From Paradesertivirga mongoliensis (lineage in GTDB: Bacteria; Bacteroidota; Bacteroidia; Sphingobacteriales; Sphingobacteriaceae): a stretch of 64,000 bases of DNA. The position numbers were made by a program, and so were the translations under genes. Positions 43,285 through 52,057 of the stretch are shown here, piece after piece (position 1 is the stretch's first letter; each line of letters begins with the position of its first letter). The DNA lies in assembly GCF_024436395.1 (NCBI RefSeq), contig NZ_JAFMZO010000002.1, positions 124,001-188,000 on the forward strand, read 5' to 3'. Below the pieces are notes generated by a model that saw only the letters and a program-made list of their open reading frames with translations, did no database searches and had not been told where the DNA came from.

Positions 43285-44001
43285 ATGGAATCTCTTGAAG
43301 GAAAAAACGCATTGATAACAGGGGCAGGAAAAGGCATAGGCAAGGCGCTATCTCTTAATCTGGCAAAGGAAGGTGTTAATGTAGCGCTATTAGCCCGCAC
43401 GGCGTCTGACCTGCAGGCTGTAGCCGATGAAGTAGAAAAACAGGGTGTTAAGGCGGTTATTATCACCGCAGATGTGAGTGATCTTCAATCGGTAAATTCG
43501 GCTGTCGAAAGCGCAATTGCATCATTGGGAACTATCGATATACTAGTTAACAACGCAGGAATCGCTGCTTTTGGGGGCTTTCTGGACTTATCAACCGAGG
43601 AATGGGAACGCATCATCAAGGTAAACGTATTCGGACCTTATTACACCACAAGGGCAGTCCTTCCCTCAATGATTGAAAGGAAAGCAGGCGACATTGTAAA
43701 CATCTCGTCAACCGCAGGCTTGCGCGGAGCGGCCCAAACCAGCGCTTACAGCGCATCGAAATTTGCTTTGATCGGCCTGAGCGAATCGCTGATGCAGGAA
43801 GTAAGAAAGCATAATATCAGAGTAACGACTCTAACTCCGAGCACTGTAGCTACGCCATTGGCGTTTGACCTGAACCTTACCAACGGAGATCCGGAAAAGG
43901 TAATGCAACCGGATGATTTTGCAGAGTTAATAATTTCTCAACTTAAGTTAAACCGGAGAGTATTTGTAAAAGACGCGTCTATTTGGTCAACCAATCCTTA
44001 A
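43285..44001 (+). CDS. Short-chain dehydrogenase/reductase (FabG-like), 238 aa
   Basis: Rossmann motif 'TGAGKGIG' (residues 12-19), 'NNAGIAAFG', catalytic Ser in 'NISSTAG' and 'YSASK' with the Tyr and Lys. It reduces a carbonyl with NAD(P)H; the length matches 3-oxoacyl-ACP reductases, but it lies outside any fatty-acid operon, so the substrate is open. Confidence 0.9.
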   Translation: MESLEGKNALITGAGKGIGKALSLNLAKEGVNVALLARTASDLQAVADEVEKQGVKAVIITADVSDLQSVNSAVESAIASLGTIDILVNNAGIAAFGGFLDLSTEEWERIIKVNVFGPYYTTRAVLPSMIERKAGDIVNISSTAGLRGAAQTSAYSASKFALIGLSESLMQEVRKHNIRVTTLTPSTVATPLAFDLNLTNGDPEKVMQPDDFAELIISQLKLNRRVFVKDASIWSTNP

Positions 44002-44016
44002 GGATACAACAGGCGA

Positions 44017-44988
44017 TCAGCTGGTTTTGAGCTCAAGTTCAGGATCTGATAAATTTAGTTCAAGTGCCGAAATAATACTCTTTACCTGTTCTTTAAGAAT
44101 TTCGGGTTTTATGATGCGTGCTTCATCGCCAAACGTCATAAACCATCTTGCAAAGCCATAAAGTGAACATGTGAAAAAAGTCATAGTGACATAATTTTCT
44201 TCAGGGAGTTCGAATACAAATCCATTATAATATTTCTGTCCGTCCAGATAATGGTGAATCCTCTTATTAACCTGAATGACCACTTCCTGCAATTCACGCT
44301 GTTTGCTTTCTCTTTTGAGATATTCCTGCAGGGATAGGTGTTCGTTCTGAAACGTAAAATCGGTTGCAGTGAGTTTTAAAATCCTGTCTAATCTAAAATC
44401 TCTTATAGCGTCCCGGGTTCTGCAAAAAGCGATCAGATGCCAGCAATCCGTGAAAAACACCCCAATTGGCTCGATGCACCTGACCGAGCTTTCTTGCCGA
44501 TAGTGCGTAAAATAATTCATGGTAAGGGCCTTTTTTTCGGAAATACTATGGAGGATGACCGGAAGCAAGTTCAAATCAGAGCGACCGGATAACTGCTTAT
44601 GCGTTTCGATAACCTCGATATGCGAACCCATAGTTTCCAGATAGTCTTTCTCCCCGTTTTTAAGCACTGCCTTAATTTTGTACATGGCAGATTTGTAATC
44701 CTTACTGGTCGCCGAATCGGTTAGTTTTTCCACCAATTTTTCTGCGGTAAGAAATGCTGAAGCCTCCTCTCTTGTAAACATTACGGGTGGCAGCCTATAG
44801 CCATCCACTAAAGAATATCCAACACCCGCTTCGCCAATAATGGGAATCCCCGCTTCTTCGAGGGCTTTAATATCACGATAAACCGTTCGTAGACTAATCC
44901 CAAAGCGGTTCGCGATATCCTGCGCCTTTACAATCCTTTGAGACTGAAGCTGGATTAAGATAGCCGATAGCCTGTCGATGCGGTTCAT
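44017..44988 (-). CDS. WYL-domain transcriptional regulator (HTH_11, YafY type), 323 aa
   Basis: The start is ATG 44988 (MNRIDRLSA); the TTG nine bases upstream is less likely. An N-terminal HTH ('IANRFGISLRTVYRDIKAL') is followed by a WYL domain (about 135-220, 'GVFFTDCWHLIAFCRTRDAI') and a C-terminal extension. WYL proteins sense ligands or nucleic acids. A perfect palindrome CCAAACA-AA-TGTTTGG (44990-45005) lies right in front of the start codon and could be its own operator. Confidence 0.9.
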   Translation of the reverse strand: MNRIDRLSAILIQLQSQRIVKAQDIANRFGISLRTVYRDIKALEEAGIPIIGEAGVGYSLVDGYRLPPVMFTREEASAFLTAEKLVEKLTDSATSKDYKSAMYKIKAVLKNGEKDYLETMGSHIEVIETHKQLSGRSDLNLLPVILHSISEKKALTMNYFTHYRQESSVRCIEPIGVFFTDCWHLIAFCRTRDAIRDFRLDRILKLTATDFTFQNEHLSLQEYLKRESKQRELQEVVIQVNKRIHHYLDGQKYYNGFVFELPEENYVTMTFFTCSLYGFARWFMTFGDEARIIKPEILKEQVKSIISALELNLSDPELELKTS

Positions 44989-44989
44989 T

Positions 44990-45005
44990 CCAAACAAATG
45001 TTTGG
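44990..45005. promoter_or_regulatory. Palindrome directly upstream of the WYL regulator start
   Basis: CCAAACA and TGTTTGG flank AA: a perfect 7-bp inverted repeat one base upstream of the start codon, in operator position. Confidence 0.55.
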
Positions 45006-45031
45006 TAATGATAAGTATTTGGTTTTGAAAA

Positions 45032-45667
45032 TTAAGGCTGATTTTTCGCTTTTAGGTACGACAACAGAACGGTGTTTGTCAGCTCCTTTTTGACATCGAT
45101 AAAATCAGGATATTCGATCTCCTGTGTACCAATTACAAAGCGGGGCTTTATCCTGAAGGTAACCACCATCTTCTGCTCGGTTTGTGAAGTGAGGAAATTA
45201 GTAACGGCCTGTTGGTTGGTTTGATTTGAGATGAGAGGATAAAAATCCTTGTCTATCCTTACCGGAACAAGAGCAGTGCCACCACTCGGGCTAACGGTGA
45301 TCTGCTGGTCTATAAAACCGTCGAGAATCTCCGTATCCTGAATTAAAACTTTGTACTCAAACTTATTGATACCTGCCTCCTCGGTTCCGTTATTGGTTAC
45401 TTTAAGTTGCAGTTTGGCCTTCACAGGCATTTTTTGCTGCATATAAGCAAATGCCAGTTGCGGAGCCTGGAAAATATTCAAACCGCCATTCTGAAGTAGT
45501 TGTCTGGCGTCGGTTCCAGCAATATAAACACTGTCTGCCGATACAATCTCGTAGGTACAAGATTCAAGGGCTTTTAACTTATCGGCCTGCTCTTTCACTT
45601 CGCAGGAAGTAAAGATCACCGCCATAAAGCCCAGTACCAGGCGATTTCTCATTCGTATATTCTTCAT
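45032..45667 (-). CDS. Lipoprotein with LEA14-like fold, 211 aa
   Basis: The N-terminal signal ends in lipobox 'AVIFTSC' (Cys22). The rest is beta-rich: 'AKLQLKVTNNGTEEAGINKF' and 'SPSGGTALVPVRIDKDF' fit a water-stress/LEA14-type beta-sandwich seen in many Bacteroidetes lipoproteins. Either of two closely spaced ATGs may be the start. The role is unknown. Confidence 0.7.
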   Translation of the reverse strand: MKNIRMRNRLVLGFMAVIFTSCEVKEQADKLKALESCTYEIVSADSVYIAGTDARQLLQNGGLNIFQAPQLAFAYMQQKMPVKAKLQLKVTNNGTEEAGINKFEYKVLIQDTEILDGFIDQQITVSPSGGTALVPVRIDKDFYPLISNQTNQQAVTNFLTSQTEQKMVVTFRIKPRFVIGTQEIEYPDFIDVKKELTNTVLLSYLKAKNQP

Positions 45668-45781
45668 CCTAATATTTTTTAAGTCAAAATCATCATAGGC
45701 ACATCAACGCGCCTTAACGATGTTCAGAACATTCGTTTTATAACCGAAAAATCAATCTAATGATTTAGAAGATTGAATTAA

Positions 45782-46468
45782 TTAAGTTCTTCTCAAGGTT
45801 GTTATCGCTAAAACCCATTCATTATGTTTACAAACAGTACAGGTTTTTGGTTTAGAGATATCTTCCACATTTCCGCAATGCGCACAGGCATGAAGACCCG
45901 GTTTATGGATTTCAATACTTTTTTTATGATAAAGATCTGGATACAAGGGCAAGCCTGGCTGCACCTCTTTATCGTCAAAAAAAAGCAAACTGATAGAACC
46001 CGAGGTTTCGATAATTGCATTTCGAACCTGCCCCAAATGTTCTACATGGTTAATTCTTAACTCTGCAAAAAATTCATCCTGAGACAGATCCTCCTTATCA
46101 AAATCCTCAATCGAAAACTTACCGTTGCGAATTAAATATAAAGGCTTTCCTTCAATCAACTGCTCAAAGGGGAGAAACTTTCCACTTGCCCAGGTAACAG
46201 TGCGATACAGGCCTACAACCACAATAAATACTATCAGGGCCGGCACAATGCCCACATCTTTATAAAACATAGGATCGCCCGCGGCAGAACCCAGGCCGAT
46301 GATGATGACCAGCTCGAAAATAGACAGCTGTTTAATGCCGCGTTTACCTGATGTACGCAGGGCTATCAGAATAAAGCAGAACATAATAACACTCCGCAAC
46401 AACACCTCAAGCAAGAAATCTACCGGTTCATCACCAAGCAGTAAGCTTTCTAATTCTATATTATCCAT
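45782..46468 (-). CDS. DUF421 (YetF-type) membrane protein with C-terminal zinc ribbon, 228 aa
   Basis: Three N-terminal helices (about 18-95, 'RTSGKRGIKQLSIFELVIII') are followed by the DUF421 soluble domain (about 100-175). The end has an added ribbon with two CxxC pairs: 'CAHCGNVEDISKPKTCTVCK'. The ribbon should bind zinc. The gene is 23 bases downstream of a TM/TPR gene on the same strand. The function of the family is unknown in most species. Confidence 0.83.
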   Translation of the reverse strand: MDNIELESLLLGDEPVDFLLEVLLRSVIMFCFILIALRTSGKRGIKQLSIFELVIIIGLGSAAGDPMFYKDVGIVPALIVFIVVVGLYRTVTWASGKFLPFEQLIEGKPLYLIRNGKFSIEDFDKEDLSQDEFFAELRINHVEHLGQVRNAIIETSGSISLLFFDDKEVQPGLPLYPDLYHKKSIEIHKPGLHACAHCGNVEDISKPKTCTVCKHNEWVLAITTLRRT

Positions 46469-46491
46469 TCCTGAGCTTTACCTGGTAACGT

Positions 46492-46962
46492 TTATTCGTC
46501 TAATAAGTTCAGTCCACTTTTGGCGATCTCGCTTTCAGGAAATTCCTCAAGCGTTTTTTCATAGTATTTTTTCGCTAATTGTGAATCACCCAGCTGGGCG
46601 TAGCACAAGCCTATATTGGTTAGCGACATTTCGCGGTAGCTCATTGCCGATGAACTTAAAAGCGTAATATAGCGGTATTTATCTAACCATTCATGACGGA
46701 CAAAAAACTCATAACTCTTTTCGAAATGAATAATTGCCTCTTCAAACTTGTCTTGCTTAACCAGCTTCATTCCTTTATTGTGGTTATGAGGAATGAACGT
46801 TCTAAGTGCAAACGATATCAGCAGATAGGTAATTAAACCATATAAAGGCGGATCCGGAGCACGTAACTGATGCCAGAAAAATATAAGCAATATGGCGAAC
46901 AGAAATTGCGGTATAAGGGCGAGCCAGGCTATTTTTCGCACTACAGAAATATTAGCACTCAT
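46492..46962 (-). CDS. Small membrane protein with TPR-like repeats, 156 aa
   Basis: Two hydrophobic helices at about 12-30 and 38-56 anchor the protein. Residues 65-150 hold TPR-like helices ('KFEEAIIHFEKSYEFF' and 'LTNIGLCYAQLGDSQLAKKY'). It probably forms a small operon with the DUF421 gene. The soluble part would face the cytosol or act as a docking platform. Confidence 0.75.
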   Translation of the reverse strand: MSANISVVRKIAWLALIPQFLFAILLIFFWHQLRAPDPPLYGLITYLLISFALRTFIPHNHNKGMKLVKQDKFEEAIIHFEKSYEFFVRHEWLDKYRYITLLSSSAMSYREMSLTNIGLCYAQLGDSQLAKKYYEKTLEEFPESEIAKSGLNLLDE

Positions 46963-47016
46963 TGAATTGGGGTTTTAGAATTGACAATATTACTATTCTT
47001 TTCTGAAGATGTATCC

Positions 47017-47048
47017 TTTGATGGTTAAAGTCAAACATCTTACCTTTG
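47017..47048 (+). promoter_or_regulatory. Promoter of the small acidic protein, leaderless arrangement
   Basis: TTTG (47017-47020), a 20-base spacer and TACCTTTG (47041-47048), followed after four bases by the ATG at 47053. It has both boxes and an almost zero leader. Confidence 0.68.
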
Positions 47049-47052
47049 CTGT

Positions 47053-47307
47053 ATGCAACAACCATTTGACATAGAATTAGGAGGTGTTATTTACTCGGTA
47101 TTTCCTGAGGAGGAAGATGTCTATACCATATTTAAAGAAGGTGAAGAGTACATAAAAATCCAGAAAGACACAGATCAGCATTGGTTGAAGCTTGATGATG
47201 AAACAGATTTACCACTGTTTACAGAAGACCAGGAAGTTGACAACATCGGCCGCGCCATATCAGAGTACAAGGAAGAGGAAACCGACGAAGATCAAATATC
47301 AGAATAG
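47053..47307 (+). CDS. Small acidic protein, 84 aa
   Basis: A soluble, Glu/Asp-rich protein with a beta-rich N-terminal half ('GGVIYSVFPEEEDVYTIFKE') and a disordered acidic tail. The start is supported by the promoter four bases upstream. It ends directly against the convergent lipoprotein gene. No function known. Confidence 0.7.
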   Translation: MQQPFDIELGGVIYSVFPEEEDVYTIFKEGEEYIKIQKDTDQHWLKLDDETDLPLFTEDQEVDNIGRAISEYKEEETDEDQISE

Positions 47308-48243
47308 CTATTTGATCAGCATCCTCACTTTAAACAAAATCGTTTTGCCATCGTCATTATCAGCTGTAAAGTATAAATGATACAGGCCCTTTCTGATTTC
47401 GGAGATAGCCACCGATTCAATTTTGGTATTGTTAAATACGCTGCTGATAACAGAAAACGGCACCCAGTTCAAGGTTGATATAGAATCAACGTCCAGCTTA
47501 TTAGAGGCCTGACTAATTATTCCGAGATAACTCTGTCCGATTTCGCCATCGGCAATTGCGCTTTTCGAGAACTCTTCAGAACAGGTAATAAACAAAAGAT
47601 CTCTCTTGGCAAAGAATGACAAGCCCGAGATACCGGCGTCGGGTGTTGGCGCTACAAAAGGAATTACCTTAACCTCGCCAATGCGTTTATCTTCGAAAAA
47701 TCTTTCGGGAATGGTAATAAAATAATTGTGTATACCAGGACTGTTTCTTCGGTTCCCCAGAATAATCTGATCTTTTATTTTTGCGAAGCCCTCGATATTT
47801 AATTTCTCAATTTTCGACGATATTTTATCAAAAACGGCCTTAAGACTTGATTTTTTTATCTTTTTATCCGAGATGTCTATTTGAAAAATACTATCCCGAT
47901 AAGGTGTGATAGTGCCCGAACCAAGCAGCCAAACCTGTTTTTTTATGATTTCAGAAGACTCAATATCGGGCTTAACCGGCTTAGGAATTCGCGACGATAC
48001 CGATTTAAACAGATCAACACTATCAACAGAGTTCAAAGCGGTGTCAAGTATCAGCAAATGCCGCGCATCATCACCCATTAAGTAGAGCTTGCCCCTATAA
48101 AAATTAAGAGTAGATCCAGAGGGGTAATCGATTACCTTTACCTTCATCAACTCTCCTTTGAGTACCTGCCTTTCCTTATCCCGACAGGCTGCCAAAAGCA
48201 GAATAACAAAAAATGCAAAATTTGCCAAACGCATACGCATCAT
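47308..48243 (-). CDS. Lipoprotein of unknown function, 311 aa
   Basis: The signal sequence ends in lipobox 'LLLAAC' (Cys20). The mature protein has beta-propeller-like strands such as 'FYRGKLYLMGDDARHLLILD' and 'FAKIKDQIILGNRRNSPGIH'. I do not recognise a catalytic motif. It is 33 bases downstream of the UbiD gene on the same strand and may be co-transcribed with it. Confidence 0.7.
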   Translation of the reverse strand: MMRMRLANFAFFVILLLAACRDKERQVLKGELMKVKVIDYPSGSTLNFYRGKLYLMGDDARHLLILDTALNSVDSVDLFKSVSSRIPKPVKPDIESSEIIKKQVWLLGSGTITPYRDSIFQIDISDKKIKKSSLKAVFDKISSKIEKLNIEGFAKIKDQIILGNRRNSPGIHNYFITIPERFFEDKRIGEVKVIPFVAPTPDAGISGLSFFAKRDLLFITCSEEFSKSAIADGEIGQSYLGIISQASNKLDVDSISTLNWVPFSVISSVFNNTKIESVAISEIRKGLYHLYFTADNDDGKTILFKVRMLIK

Positions 48244-48276
48244 AACAGCAACAATGCTCTATGGTTTAACTGTTAT

Positions 48277-50115
48277 TTAGAACAGTCCGGCGAGCGATGC
48301 CCCTTTTAGAGCAAATCGCTCAATTTTTTTCTCAACCTCGGGATCCTTAATTAATTCTGGCGCATGGTGAGGCTTTTTGCGGGCATCAATTATTAATGGA
48401 CCTTTGCATCCCCAATGTTTGTTTTCGACAAAGCTATTGATGCCGTGAATATCATGAGAAGGATTGCTTCTCGTAAACGTAACCCAAACCAGGTTATTAA
48501 TATTTGCCGCAGTGAAACCAGCATCGTCGCAAAGTATGAGCAAAGCAATATTGTTGTGCTCGTGCGATTTAAGATGCTTATTTAAGAGTTCAACCTGATT
48601 TTCGGTTTCCTCCCGCGAAACATACGCTGGAGATTCAACAGCCAGAACACCGGGAATTGCTAGTTTGCAGTTTTCAAACGGACGGGGTAAGCCAAACACA
48701 GCCGGTATTTCTTTTAAAAGCTCTCTTTTCACATCGCCGGCCGCTGCAAACACTACTTTGGAGCCCGTATTCAAATCGCCGCCCGTATAATCAAGTGTAT
48801 CTATGGTTGTTTTAGTATAGAAATGCAGGTCGCGGGTAAAGTCGATACGCTCCAATATATGTATCAAAAACTCCTCGATGTTATGCGTATGCAACTCTGG
48901 ATTGTCATCTTTTGCAGTGATGAACAGATATTTGGCCAGGCTTAACTGATTCTTACCCAATATATGATTAGCAATGGTTAAAATTTCCTGCGGCTTTCTG
49001 CCGGATAAGTATGGCGTATAGCGCTCGCTTCCAATAGCGAACAGAAGTGGGTGCACTCCGGCCGCATCCACAGCATTCACTTCGTGTAAACCATTTATTT
49101 CTTTTGGGATTGCAGAGCCTGTAATCTCGTGGATCAATGCGCCGAAACTGGTATCTTCTTGCGGAGGACGACCCACCACAGTAAAAGACCAGATTGGATT
49201 TTTGCGATGATACACATTATGTACCCTCATCAATGGAAATGGATGTGTAAGACTATAATACCCTAAATGATCACCAAAAGGACCTTCAGGCTTATTTTCG
49301 TTGGGATAAACAGTTCCGGTTATCACAAAATCAGCATCGGCCGAAATGCAAAAGCCCTCTCTATCGTAAAAATATCTAAAGCGGCGATTTCCGAGTGCCC
49401 CGGCAAAAGTCATCTCAGATAAACCTTCTGGAAGTGGCATTACTGCTGCTAAAGGATGCGATGGCGGTCCGCCAACAAAGATACTGACTTTAAGCGGCTG
49501 CCCTTTGGCGTTCGCTGCCGACTGGTGGACGCCAATTCCCCTGTGAAGCTGGTAGTGCAGTCCGATTTCCTGATCCTGCAAGTAATCATTTCCGTTTAGC
49601 TGGATGCGGTACATACCTAAGTTCGCATTCATCACCCCAGGCTTGTCAATGTGTTCTGTATATACCTGAGGCATGGTAACGAAAGCGCCACCGTCCATAG
49701 GCCAGTTCACAATTTGCGGAAGTTCCGAAATTTGGGTTCTACCGAAACGTATTGGTGCATTCCAGCCGCTTTTCATGGGCAAAGCCGAGAAAGCCGTTAA
49801 CCCAACATTTAAATATTTCAAAGGATTTTTAGCGGCTTTTATGGGATCTGACTTCAAATCAACAAGCACCTTGATCTTATCCAGCGTATCCCTAAAAAGG
49901 AAGCGTGAGCGATCAAGGGTACCAAACAAATTCGAAACAGCCGGAAACTTGCTTCCTTTAATATTTTCGAAAAGCAGAGCCGGGCCCTGGTTTTCATAGA
50001 CTCTTAAATGGATTGCAGCCATTTCAAGGTTAGGATCTACTTCTTCTTTTATACGTATAAGGTGACCGTGTTTTTCGAGATCGGAAACACAGGCTGATAA
50101 ACTTTTGTATCCCAT
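48277..50115 (-). CDS. UbiD-family decarboxylase, 612 aa
   Basis: The start is taken at ATG 50115 (MGYKSLSACVSDLEKHG), the conserved beginning; the frame extends upstream without homology. UbiD features include 'YRIQLNGNDYLQDQEIGLHY', 'FVGGPPSHPLAAVMPLPEG' and 'NKPEGPFGDHLGYY' with the catalytic acidic region. UbiD enzymes use prenylated FMN made by UbiX and decarboxylate aromatic or unsaturated acids; in Bacteroidetes the long form is usually tied to quinone synthesis. No ubiX is visible in the window. Confidence 0.88.
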   Translation of the reverse strand: MGYKSLSACVSDLEKHGHLIRIKEEVDPNLEMAAIHLRVYENQGPALLFENIKGSKFPAVSNLFGTLDRSRFLFRDTLDKIKVLVDLKSDPIKAAKNPLKYLNVGLTAFSALPMKSGWNAPIRFGRTQISELPQIVNWPMDGGAFVTMPQVYTEHIDKPGVMNANLGMYRIQLNGNDYLQDQEIGLHYQLHRGIGVHQSAANAKGQPLKVSIFVGGPPSHPLAAVMPLPEGLSEMTFAGALGNRRFRYFYDREGFCISADADFVITGTVYPNENKPEGPFGDHLGYYSLTHPFPLMRVHNVYHRKNPIWSFTVVGRPPQEDTSFGALIHEITGSAIPKEINGLHEVNAVDAAGVHPLLFAIGSERYTPYLSGRKPQEILTIANHILGKNQLSLAKYLFITAKDDNPELHTHNIEEFLIHILERIDFTRDLHFYTKTTIDTLDYTGGDLNTGSKVVFAAAGDVKRELLKEIPAVFGLPRPFENCKLAIPGVLAVESPAYVSREETENQVELLNKHLKSHEHNNIALLILCDDAGFTAANINNLVWVTFTRSNPSHDIHGINSFVENKHWGCKGPLIIDARKKPHHAPELIKDPEVEKKIERFALKGASLAGLF

Positions 50116-50306
50116 TATTTCAAAGGTACTAAATAGTTCTTTTTGGGGGATGAAGCCGGGCTTTTTGCCGTCAACTGCAAGCATCAACACTCAAAGCCTT
50201 AAAAGGACCGACATTTATTTTCCCAAAACCGTGCCCTTAATTCGCTGTTAAATTTTGAATATCTATGAAACGAGCGTTCCATTAGTTTAAAAAATTAATG
50301 TGACTT

Positions 50307-50443
50307 ACATCTATCTAATGAAACTGACAGGCCGACCGAGAATTTTCACGTGGCCAAAAGTATGCCGTCTTTAATGATACATGCTGCAGAACCGTGAAAT
50401 GCAGCGTTAATGCCTAAAGTATACATGAAAAATAGATAGATGT
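50307..50443. repeat. Inverted-repeat-bounded intergenic segment
   Basis: ACATCTATCTA (50307-50317) and TAGATAGATGT (50433-50443) are perfect 11-bp inverted repeats about 115 bases apart. Inside is a GCTGCA/TGCAGC stem. It lies in the otherwise empty 387-base gap between UbiD and PAP2 genes. It could be a MITE-like remnant or an RNA fold; no target duplication is clear. Confidence 0.4.
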
Positions 50444-50502
50444 TCTATGTAAACTTAGAGGCCAAAGAAAAGTTTAAGGAAATCTTATAATTATTATTTA
50501 GG

Positions 50503-51234
50503 TCAGGCTACTGTTTCCGGAGCTTGTTCTATAGCCGGTTGTATTTCTCTTTTACTGTATAACTCTATCTTGTTAAGCACCTTTATTGCGATGGTGAGCC
50601 AGATCACTCCCATACATAAGCCGGCGATAACATCACTGGCATAATGTACGCGCAGATAAATACGGCTGATACCTATGGAAAGGATAAAAATCACCAGGAA
50701 GGAGATAATCAATATCTTAAGCCGGGAATTGATTTCTTTCCTGAAGATGAAGTAAATAATCAGCCCAAAGAAAGTTGCACTCATCATGGCGTGTCCGCTC
50801 GGGAAACTTAATCCTCTGGCCGGCTCCATAAGAGGAATTAAAGGCCGGGGCCGATTAAACAACATTTTCAATATCGACATTAACAATAAACTGCTCAGGG
50901 AAATGGCCGGAATCTTGATGGAATACCAACGATGCTTTCGTATGAAAAGAAAGTAGCAGATCAACAGCAGGTTAGCAGCGATCATTACCTGATAATTTCC
51001 GATCACACTTAGAAAAAGCATAATATTGGTTACGTTATCATGTATAAACGATTCAAGAAAAGTAAAAGCTGCCTGATCGAAGTCTTCTTTCTTATCCAGG
51101 AAAATATATTTAGCTATCGCTAAAAAAGCGATCCACGAAGACAGAAAAAGCAGAACTGTTAACAACGTTTCTGCGGTGAACAACATTACGCCTGCAATGG
51201 TACGCCTGTAAATCTTTTTTATTCCTCTAAACAT
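50503..51234 (-). CDS. PAP2-family membrane phosphatase, 243 aa
   Basis: The start is ATG 51234, one base after the FRG stop. About six helices and the three acid-phosphatase motifs are present: 'KMLFNRPRP', 'FPSGHAM' and 'SRIYLRVHYASD'. It removes phosphate from lipids such as undecaprenyl or phosphatidylglycerol phosphate. The first ~15 residues are basic. Its coupling to an FRG gene is the notable point. Confidence 0.88.
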   Translation of the reverse strand: MFRGIKKIYRRTIAGVMLFTAETLLTVLLFLSSWIAFLAIAKYIFLDKKEDFDQAAFTFLESFIHDNVTNIMLFLSVIGNYQVMIAANLLLICYFLFIRKHRWYSIKIPAISLSSLLLMSILKMLFNRPRPLIPLMEPARGLSFPSGHAMMSATFFGLIIYFIFRKEINSRLKILIISFLVIFILSIGISRIYLRVHYASDVIAGLCMGVIWLTIAIKVLNKIELYSKREIQPAIEQAPETVA

Positions 51235-51235
51235 A

Positions 51236-51952
51236 TCATTCAAAATATCGCCACTGAAGATAAGCACATAACCCTTCTAATTCCGGGAAGATAGAGAAAG
51301 CGTTCACCCCCAACACATTTAAATCTGTACGGATATCCTGCAAACTTTCCAGAGGCACTTTGATCTTTAACAGTTTGTCAGAGAAAGGAGGTATTTTATC
51401 TAAGGCAAGTTTATGTTCAATTTCACCCGACGTTTGGATGGAAAACACTCCGGACTGGTTGTTTATACGCTGTTTTATAATTCGGGGTCTAAAGACCTTT
51501 GTCTCTGTAATCTCAAACGGATGTACAGTTTCAATATTTAAATCATAATCCTCGGGCCCGGTGATCAATACCCAAACAACAGCATTATTGATAGAATTCG
51601 AGTCGCCCGTCACTTTATTTGTTGCAAACCATAAAGCAGTGAGCGCATTGTTGGACCAGTCGAGCAAGCGGGTTGGAAGTCCGTAATGCTGACCAAGCGT
51701 CAGGTAATCCCAGTCGTCATACGATTGATGGCCTTCGATAAGCAAGGGGTTGGTCCGTTTAAATTCCTGCAAAAGAAGTCTTTCAGTTGACAATAGATCG
51801 CCCCGGGGATGCAAGCGGCTAATTTTCGGGATAAGCGGATGGTCATCAGACTGCCCGCGAAAAAGAAAATCATCGCTCTTTTTATCTTCTTTATACTGCT
51901 TGATGGTATTTAAATATTCTTCAACCGAGTTAACTTCCTCCTGAACGATCAT
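51236..51952 (-). CDS. FRG-domain protein, 238 aa
   Basis: The FRG domain is clear: 'FLFRGQSDDHPLIPKISRL' near residues 29-47, 'GQHYGLPTRLLDWSNNALTA' near 88-107, 'AVVWVL', and 'IKQRINNQSGVFSIQ' near 160-175. FRG proteins are widespread, found in phages and accessory regions, and suspected in defence or toxin functions; the biochemical activity is not established. It is the first gene of a two-gene operon with the PAP2 phosphatase. Confidence 0.87.
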   Translation of the reverse strand: MIVQEEVNSVEEYLNTIKQYKEDKKSDDFLFRGQSDDHPLIPKISRLHPRGDLLSTERLLLQEFKRTNPLLIEGHQSYDDWDYLTLGQHYGLPTRLLDWSNNALTALWFATNKVTGDSNSINNAVVWVLITGPEDYDLNIETVHPFEITETKVFRPRIIKQRINNQSGVFSIQTSGEIEHKLALDKIPPFSDKLLKIKVPLESLQDIRTDLNVLGVNAFSIFPELEGLCAYLQWRYFE

Positions 51953-52034
51953 AAATAGTATTACTAGTTAAATAATGAATTCTGAAATAAAAAGTTTTAT
52001 CTATCACAGAAAGAGAGTTTGATTGGGCAATGTT

Positions 52035-52042
52035 TAACTTTG
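52035..52042 (+). promoter_or_regulatory. TAACTTTG -7 box fixing the DUF2027 start
   Basis: It lies 15 bases before ATG 52058 and inside the longer open frame, so the upstream in-frame start is very unlikely. Confidence 0.5.
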
Positions 52043-52057
52043 ACGTTAATAGAAGCT

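Noticed and set aside
52019..52057. Upstream start for the DUF2027 protein at 52019
   Set aside because: A TAACTTTG promoter box lies inside this extension and the conserved N-terminus begins at 52058.
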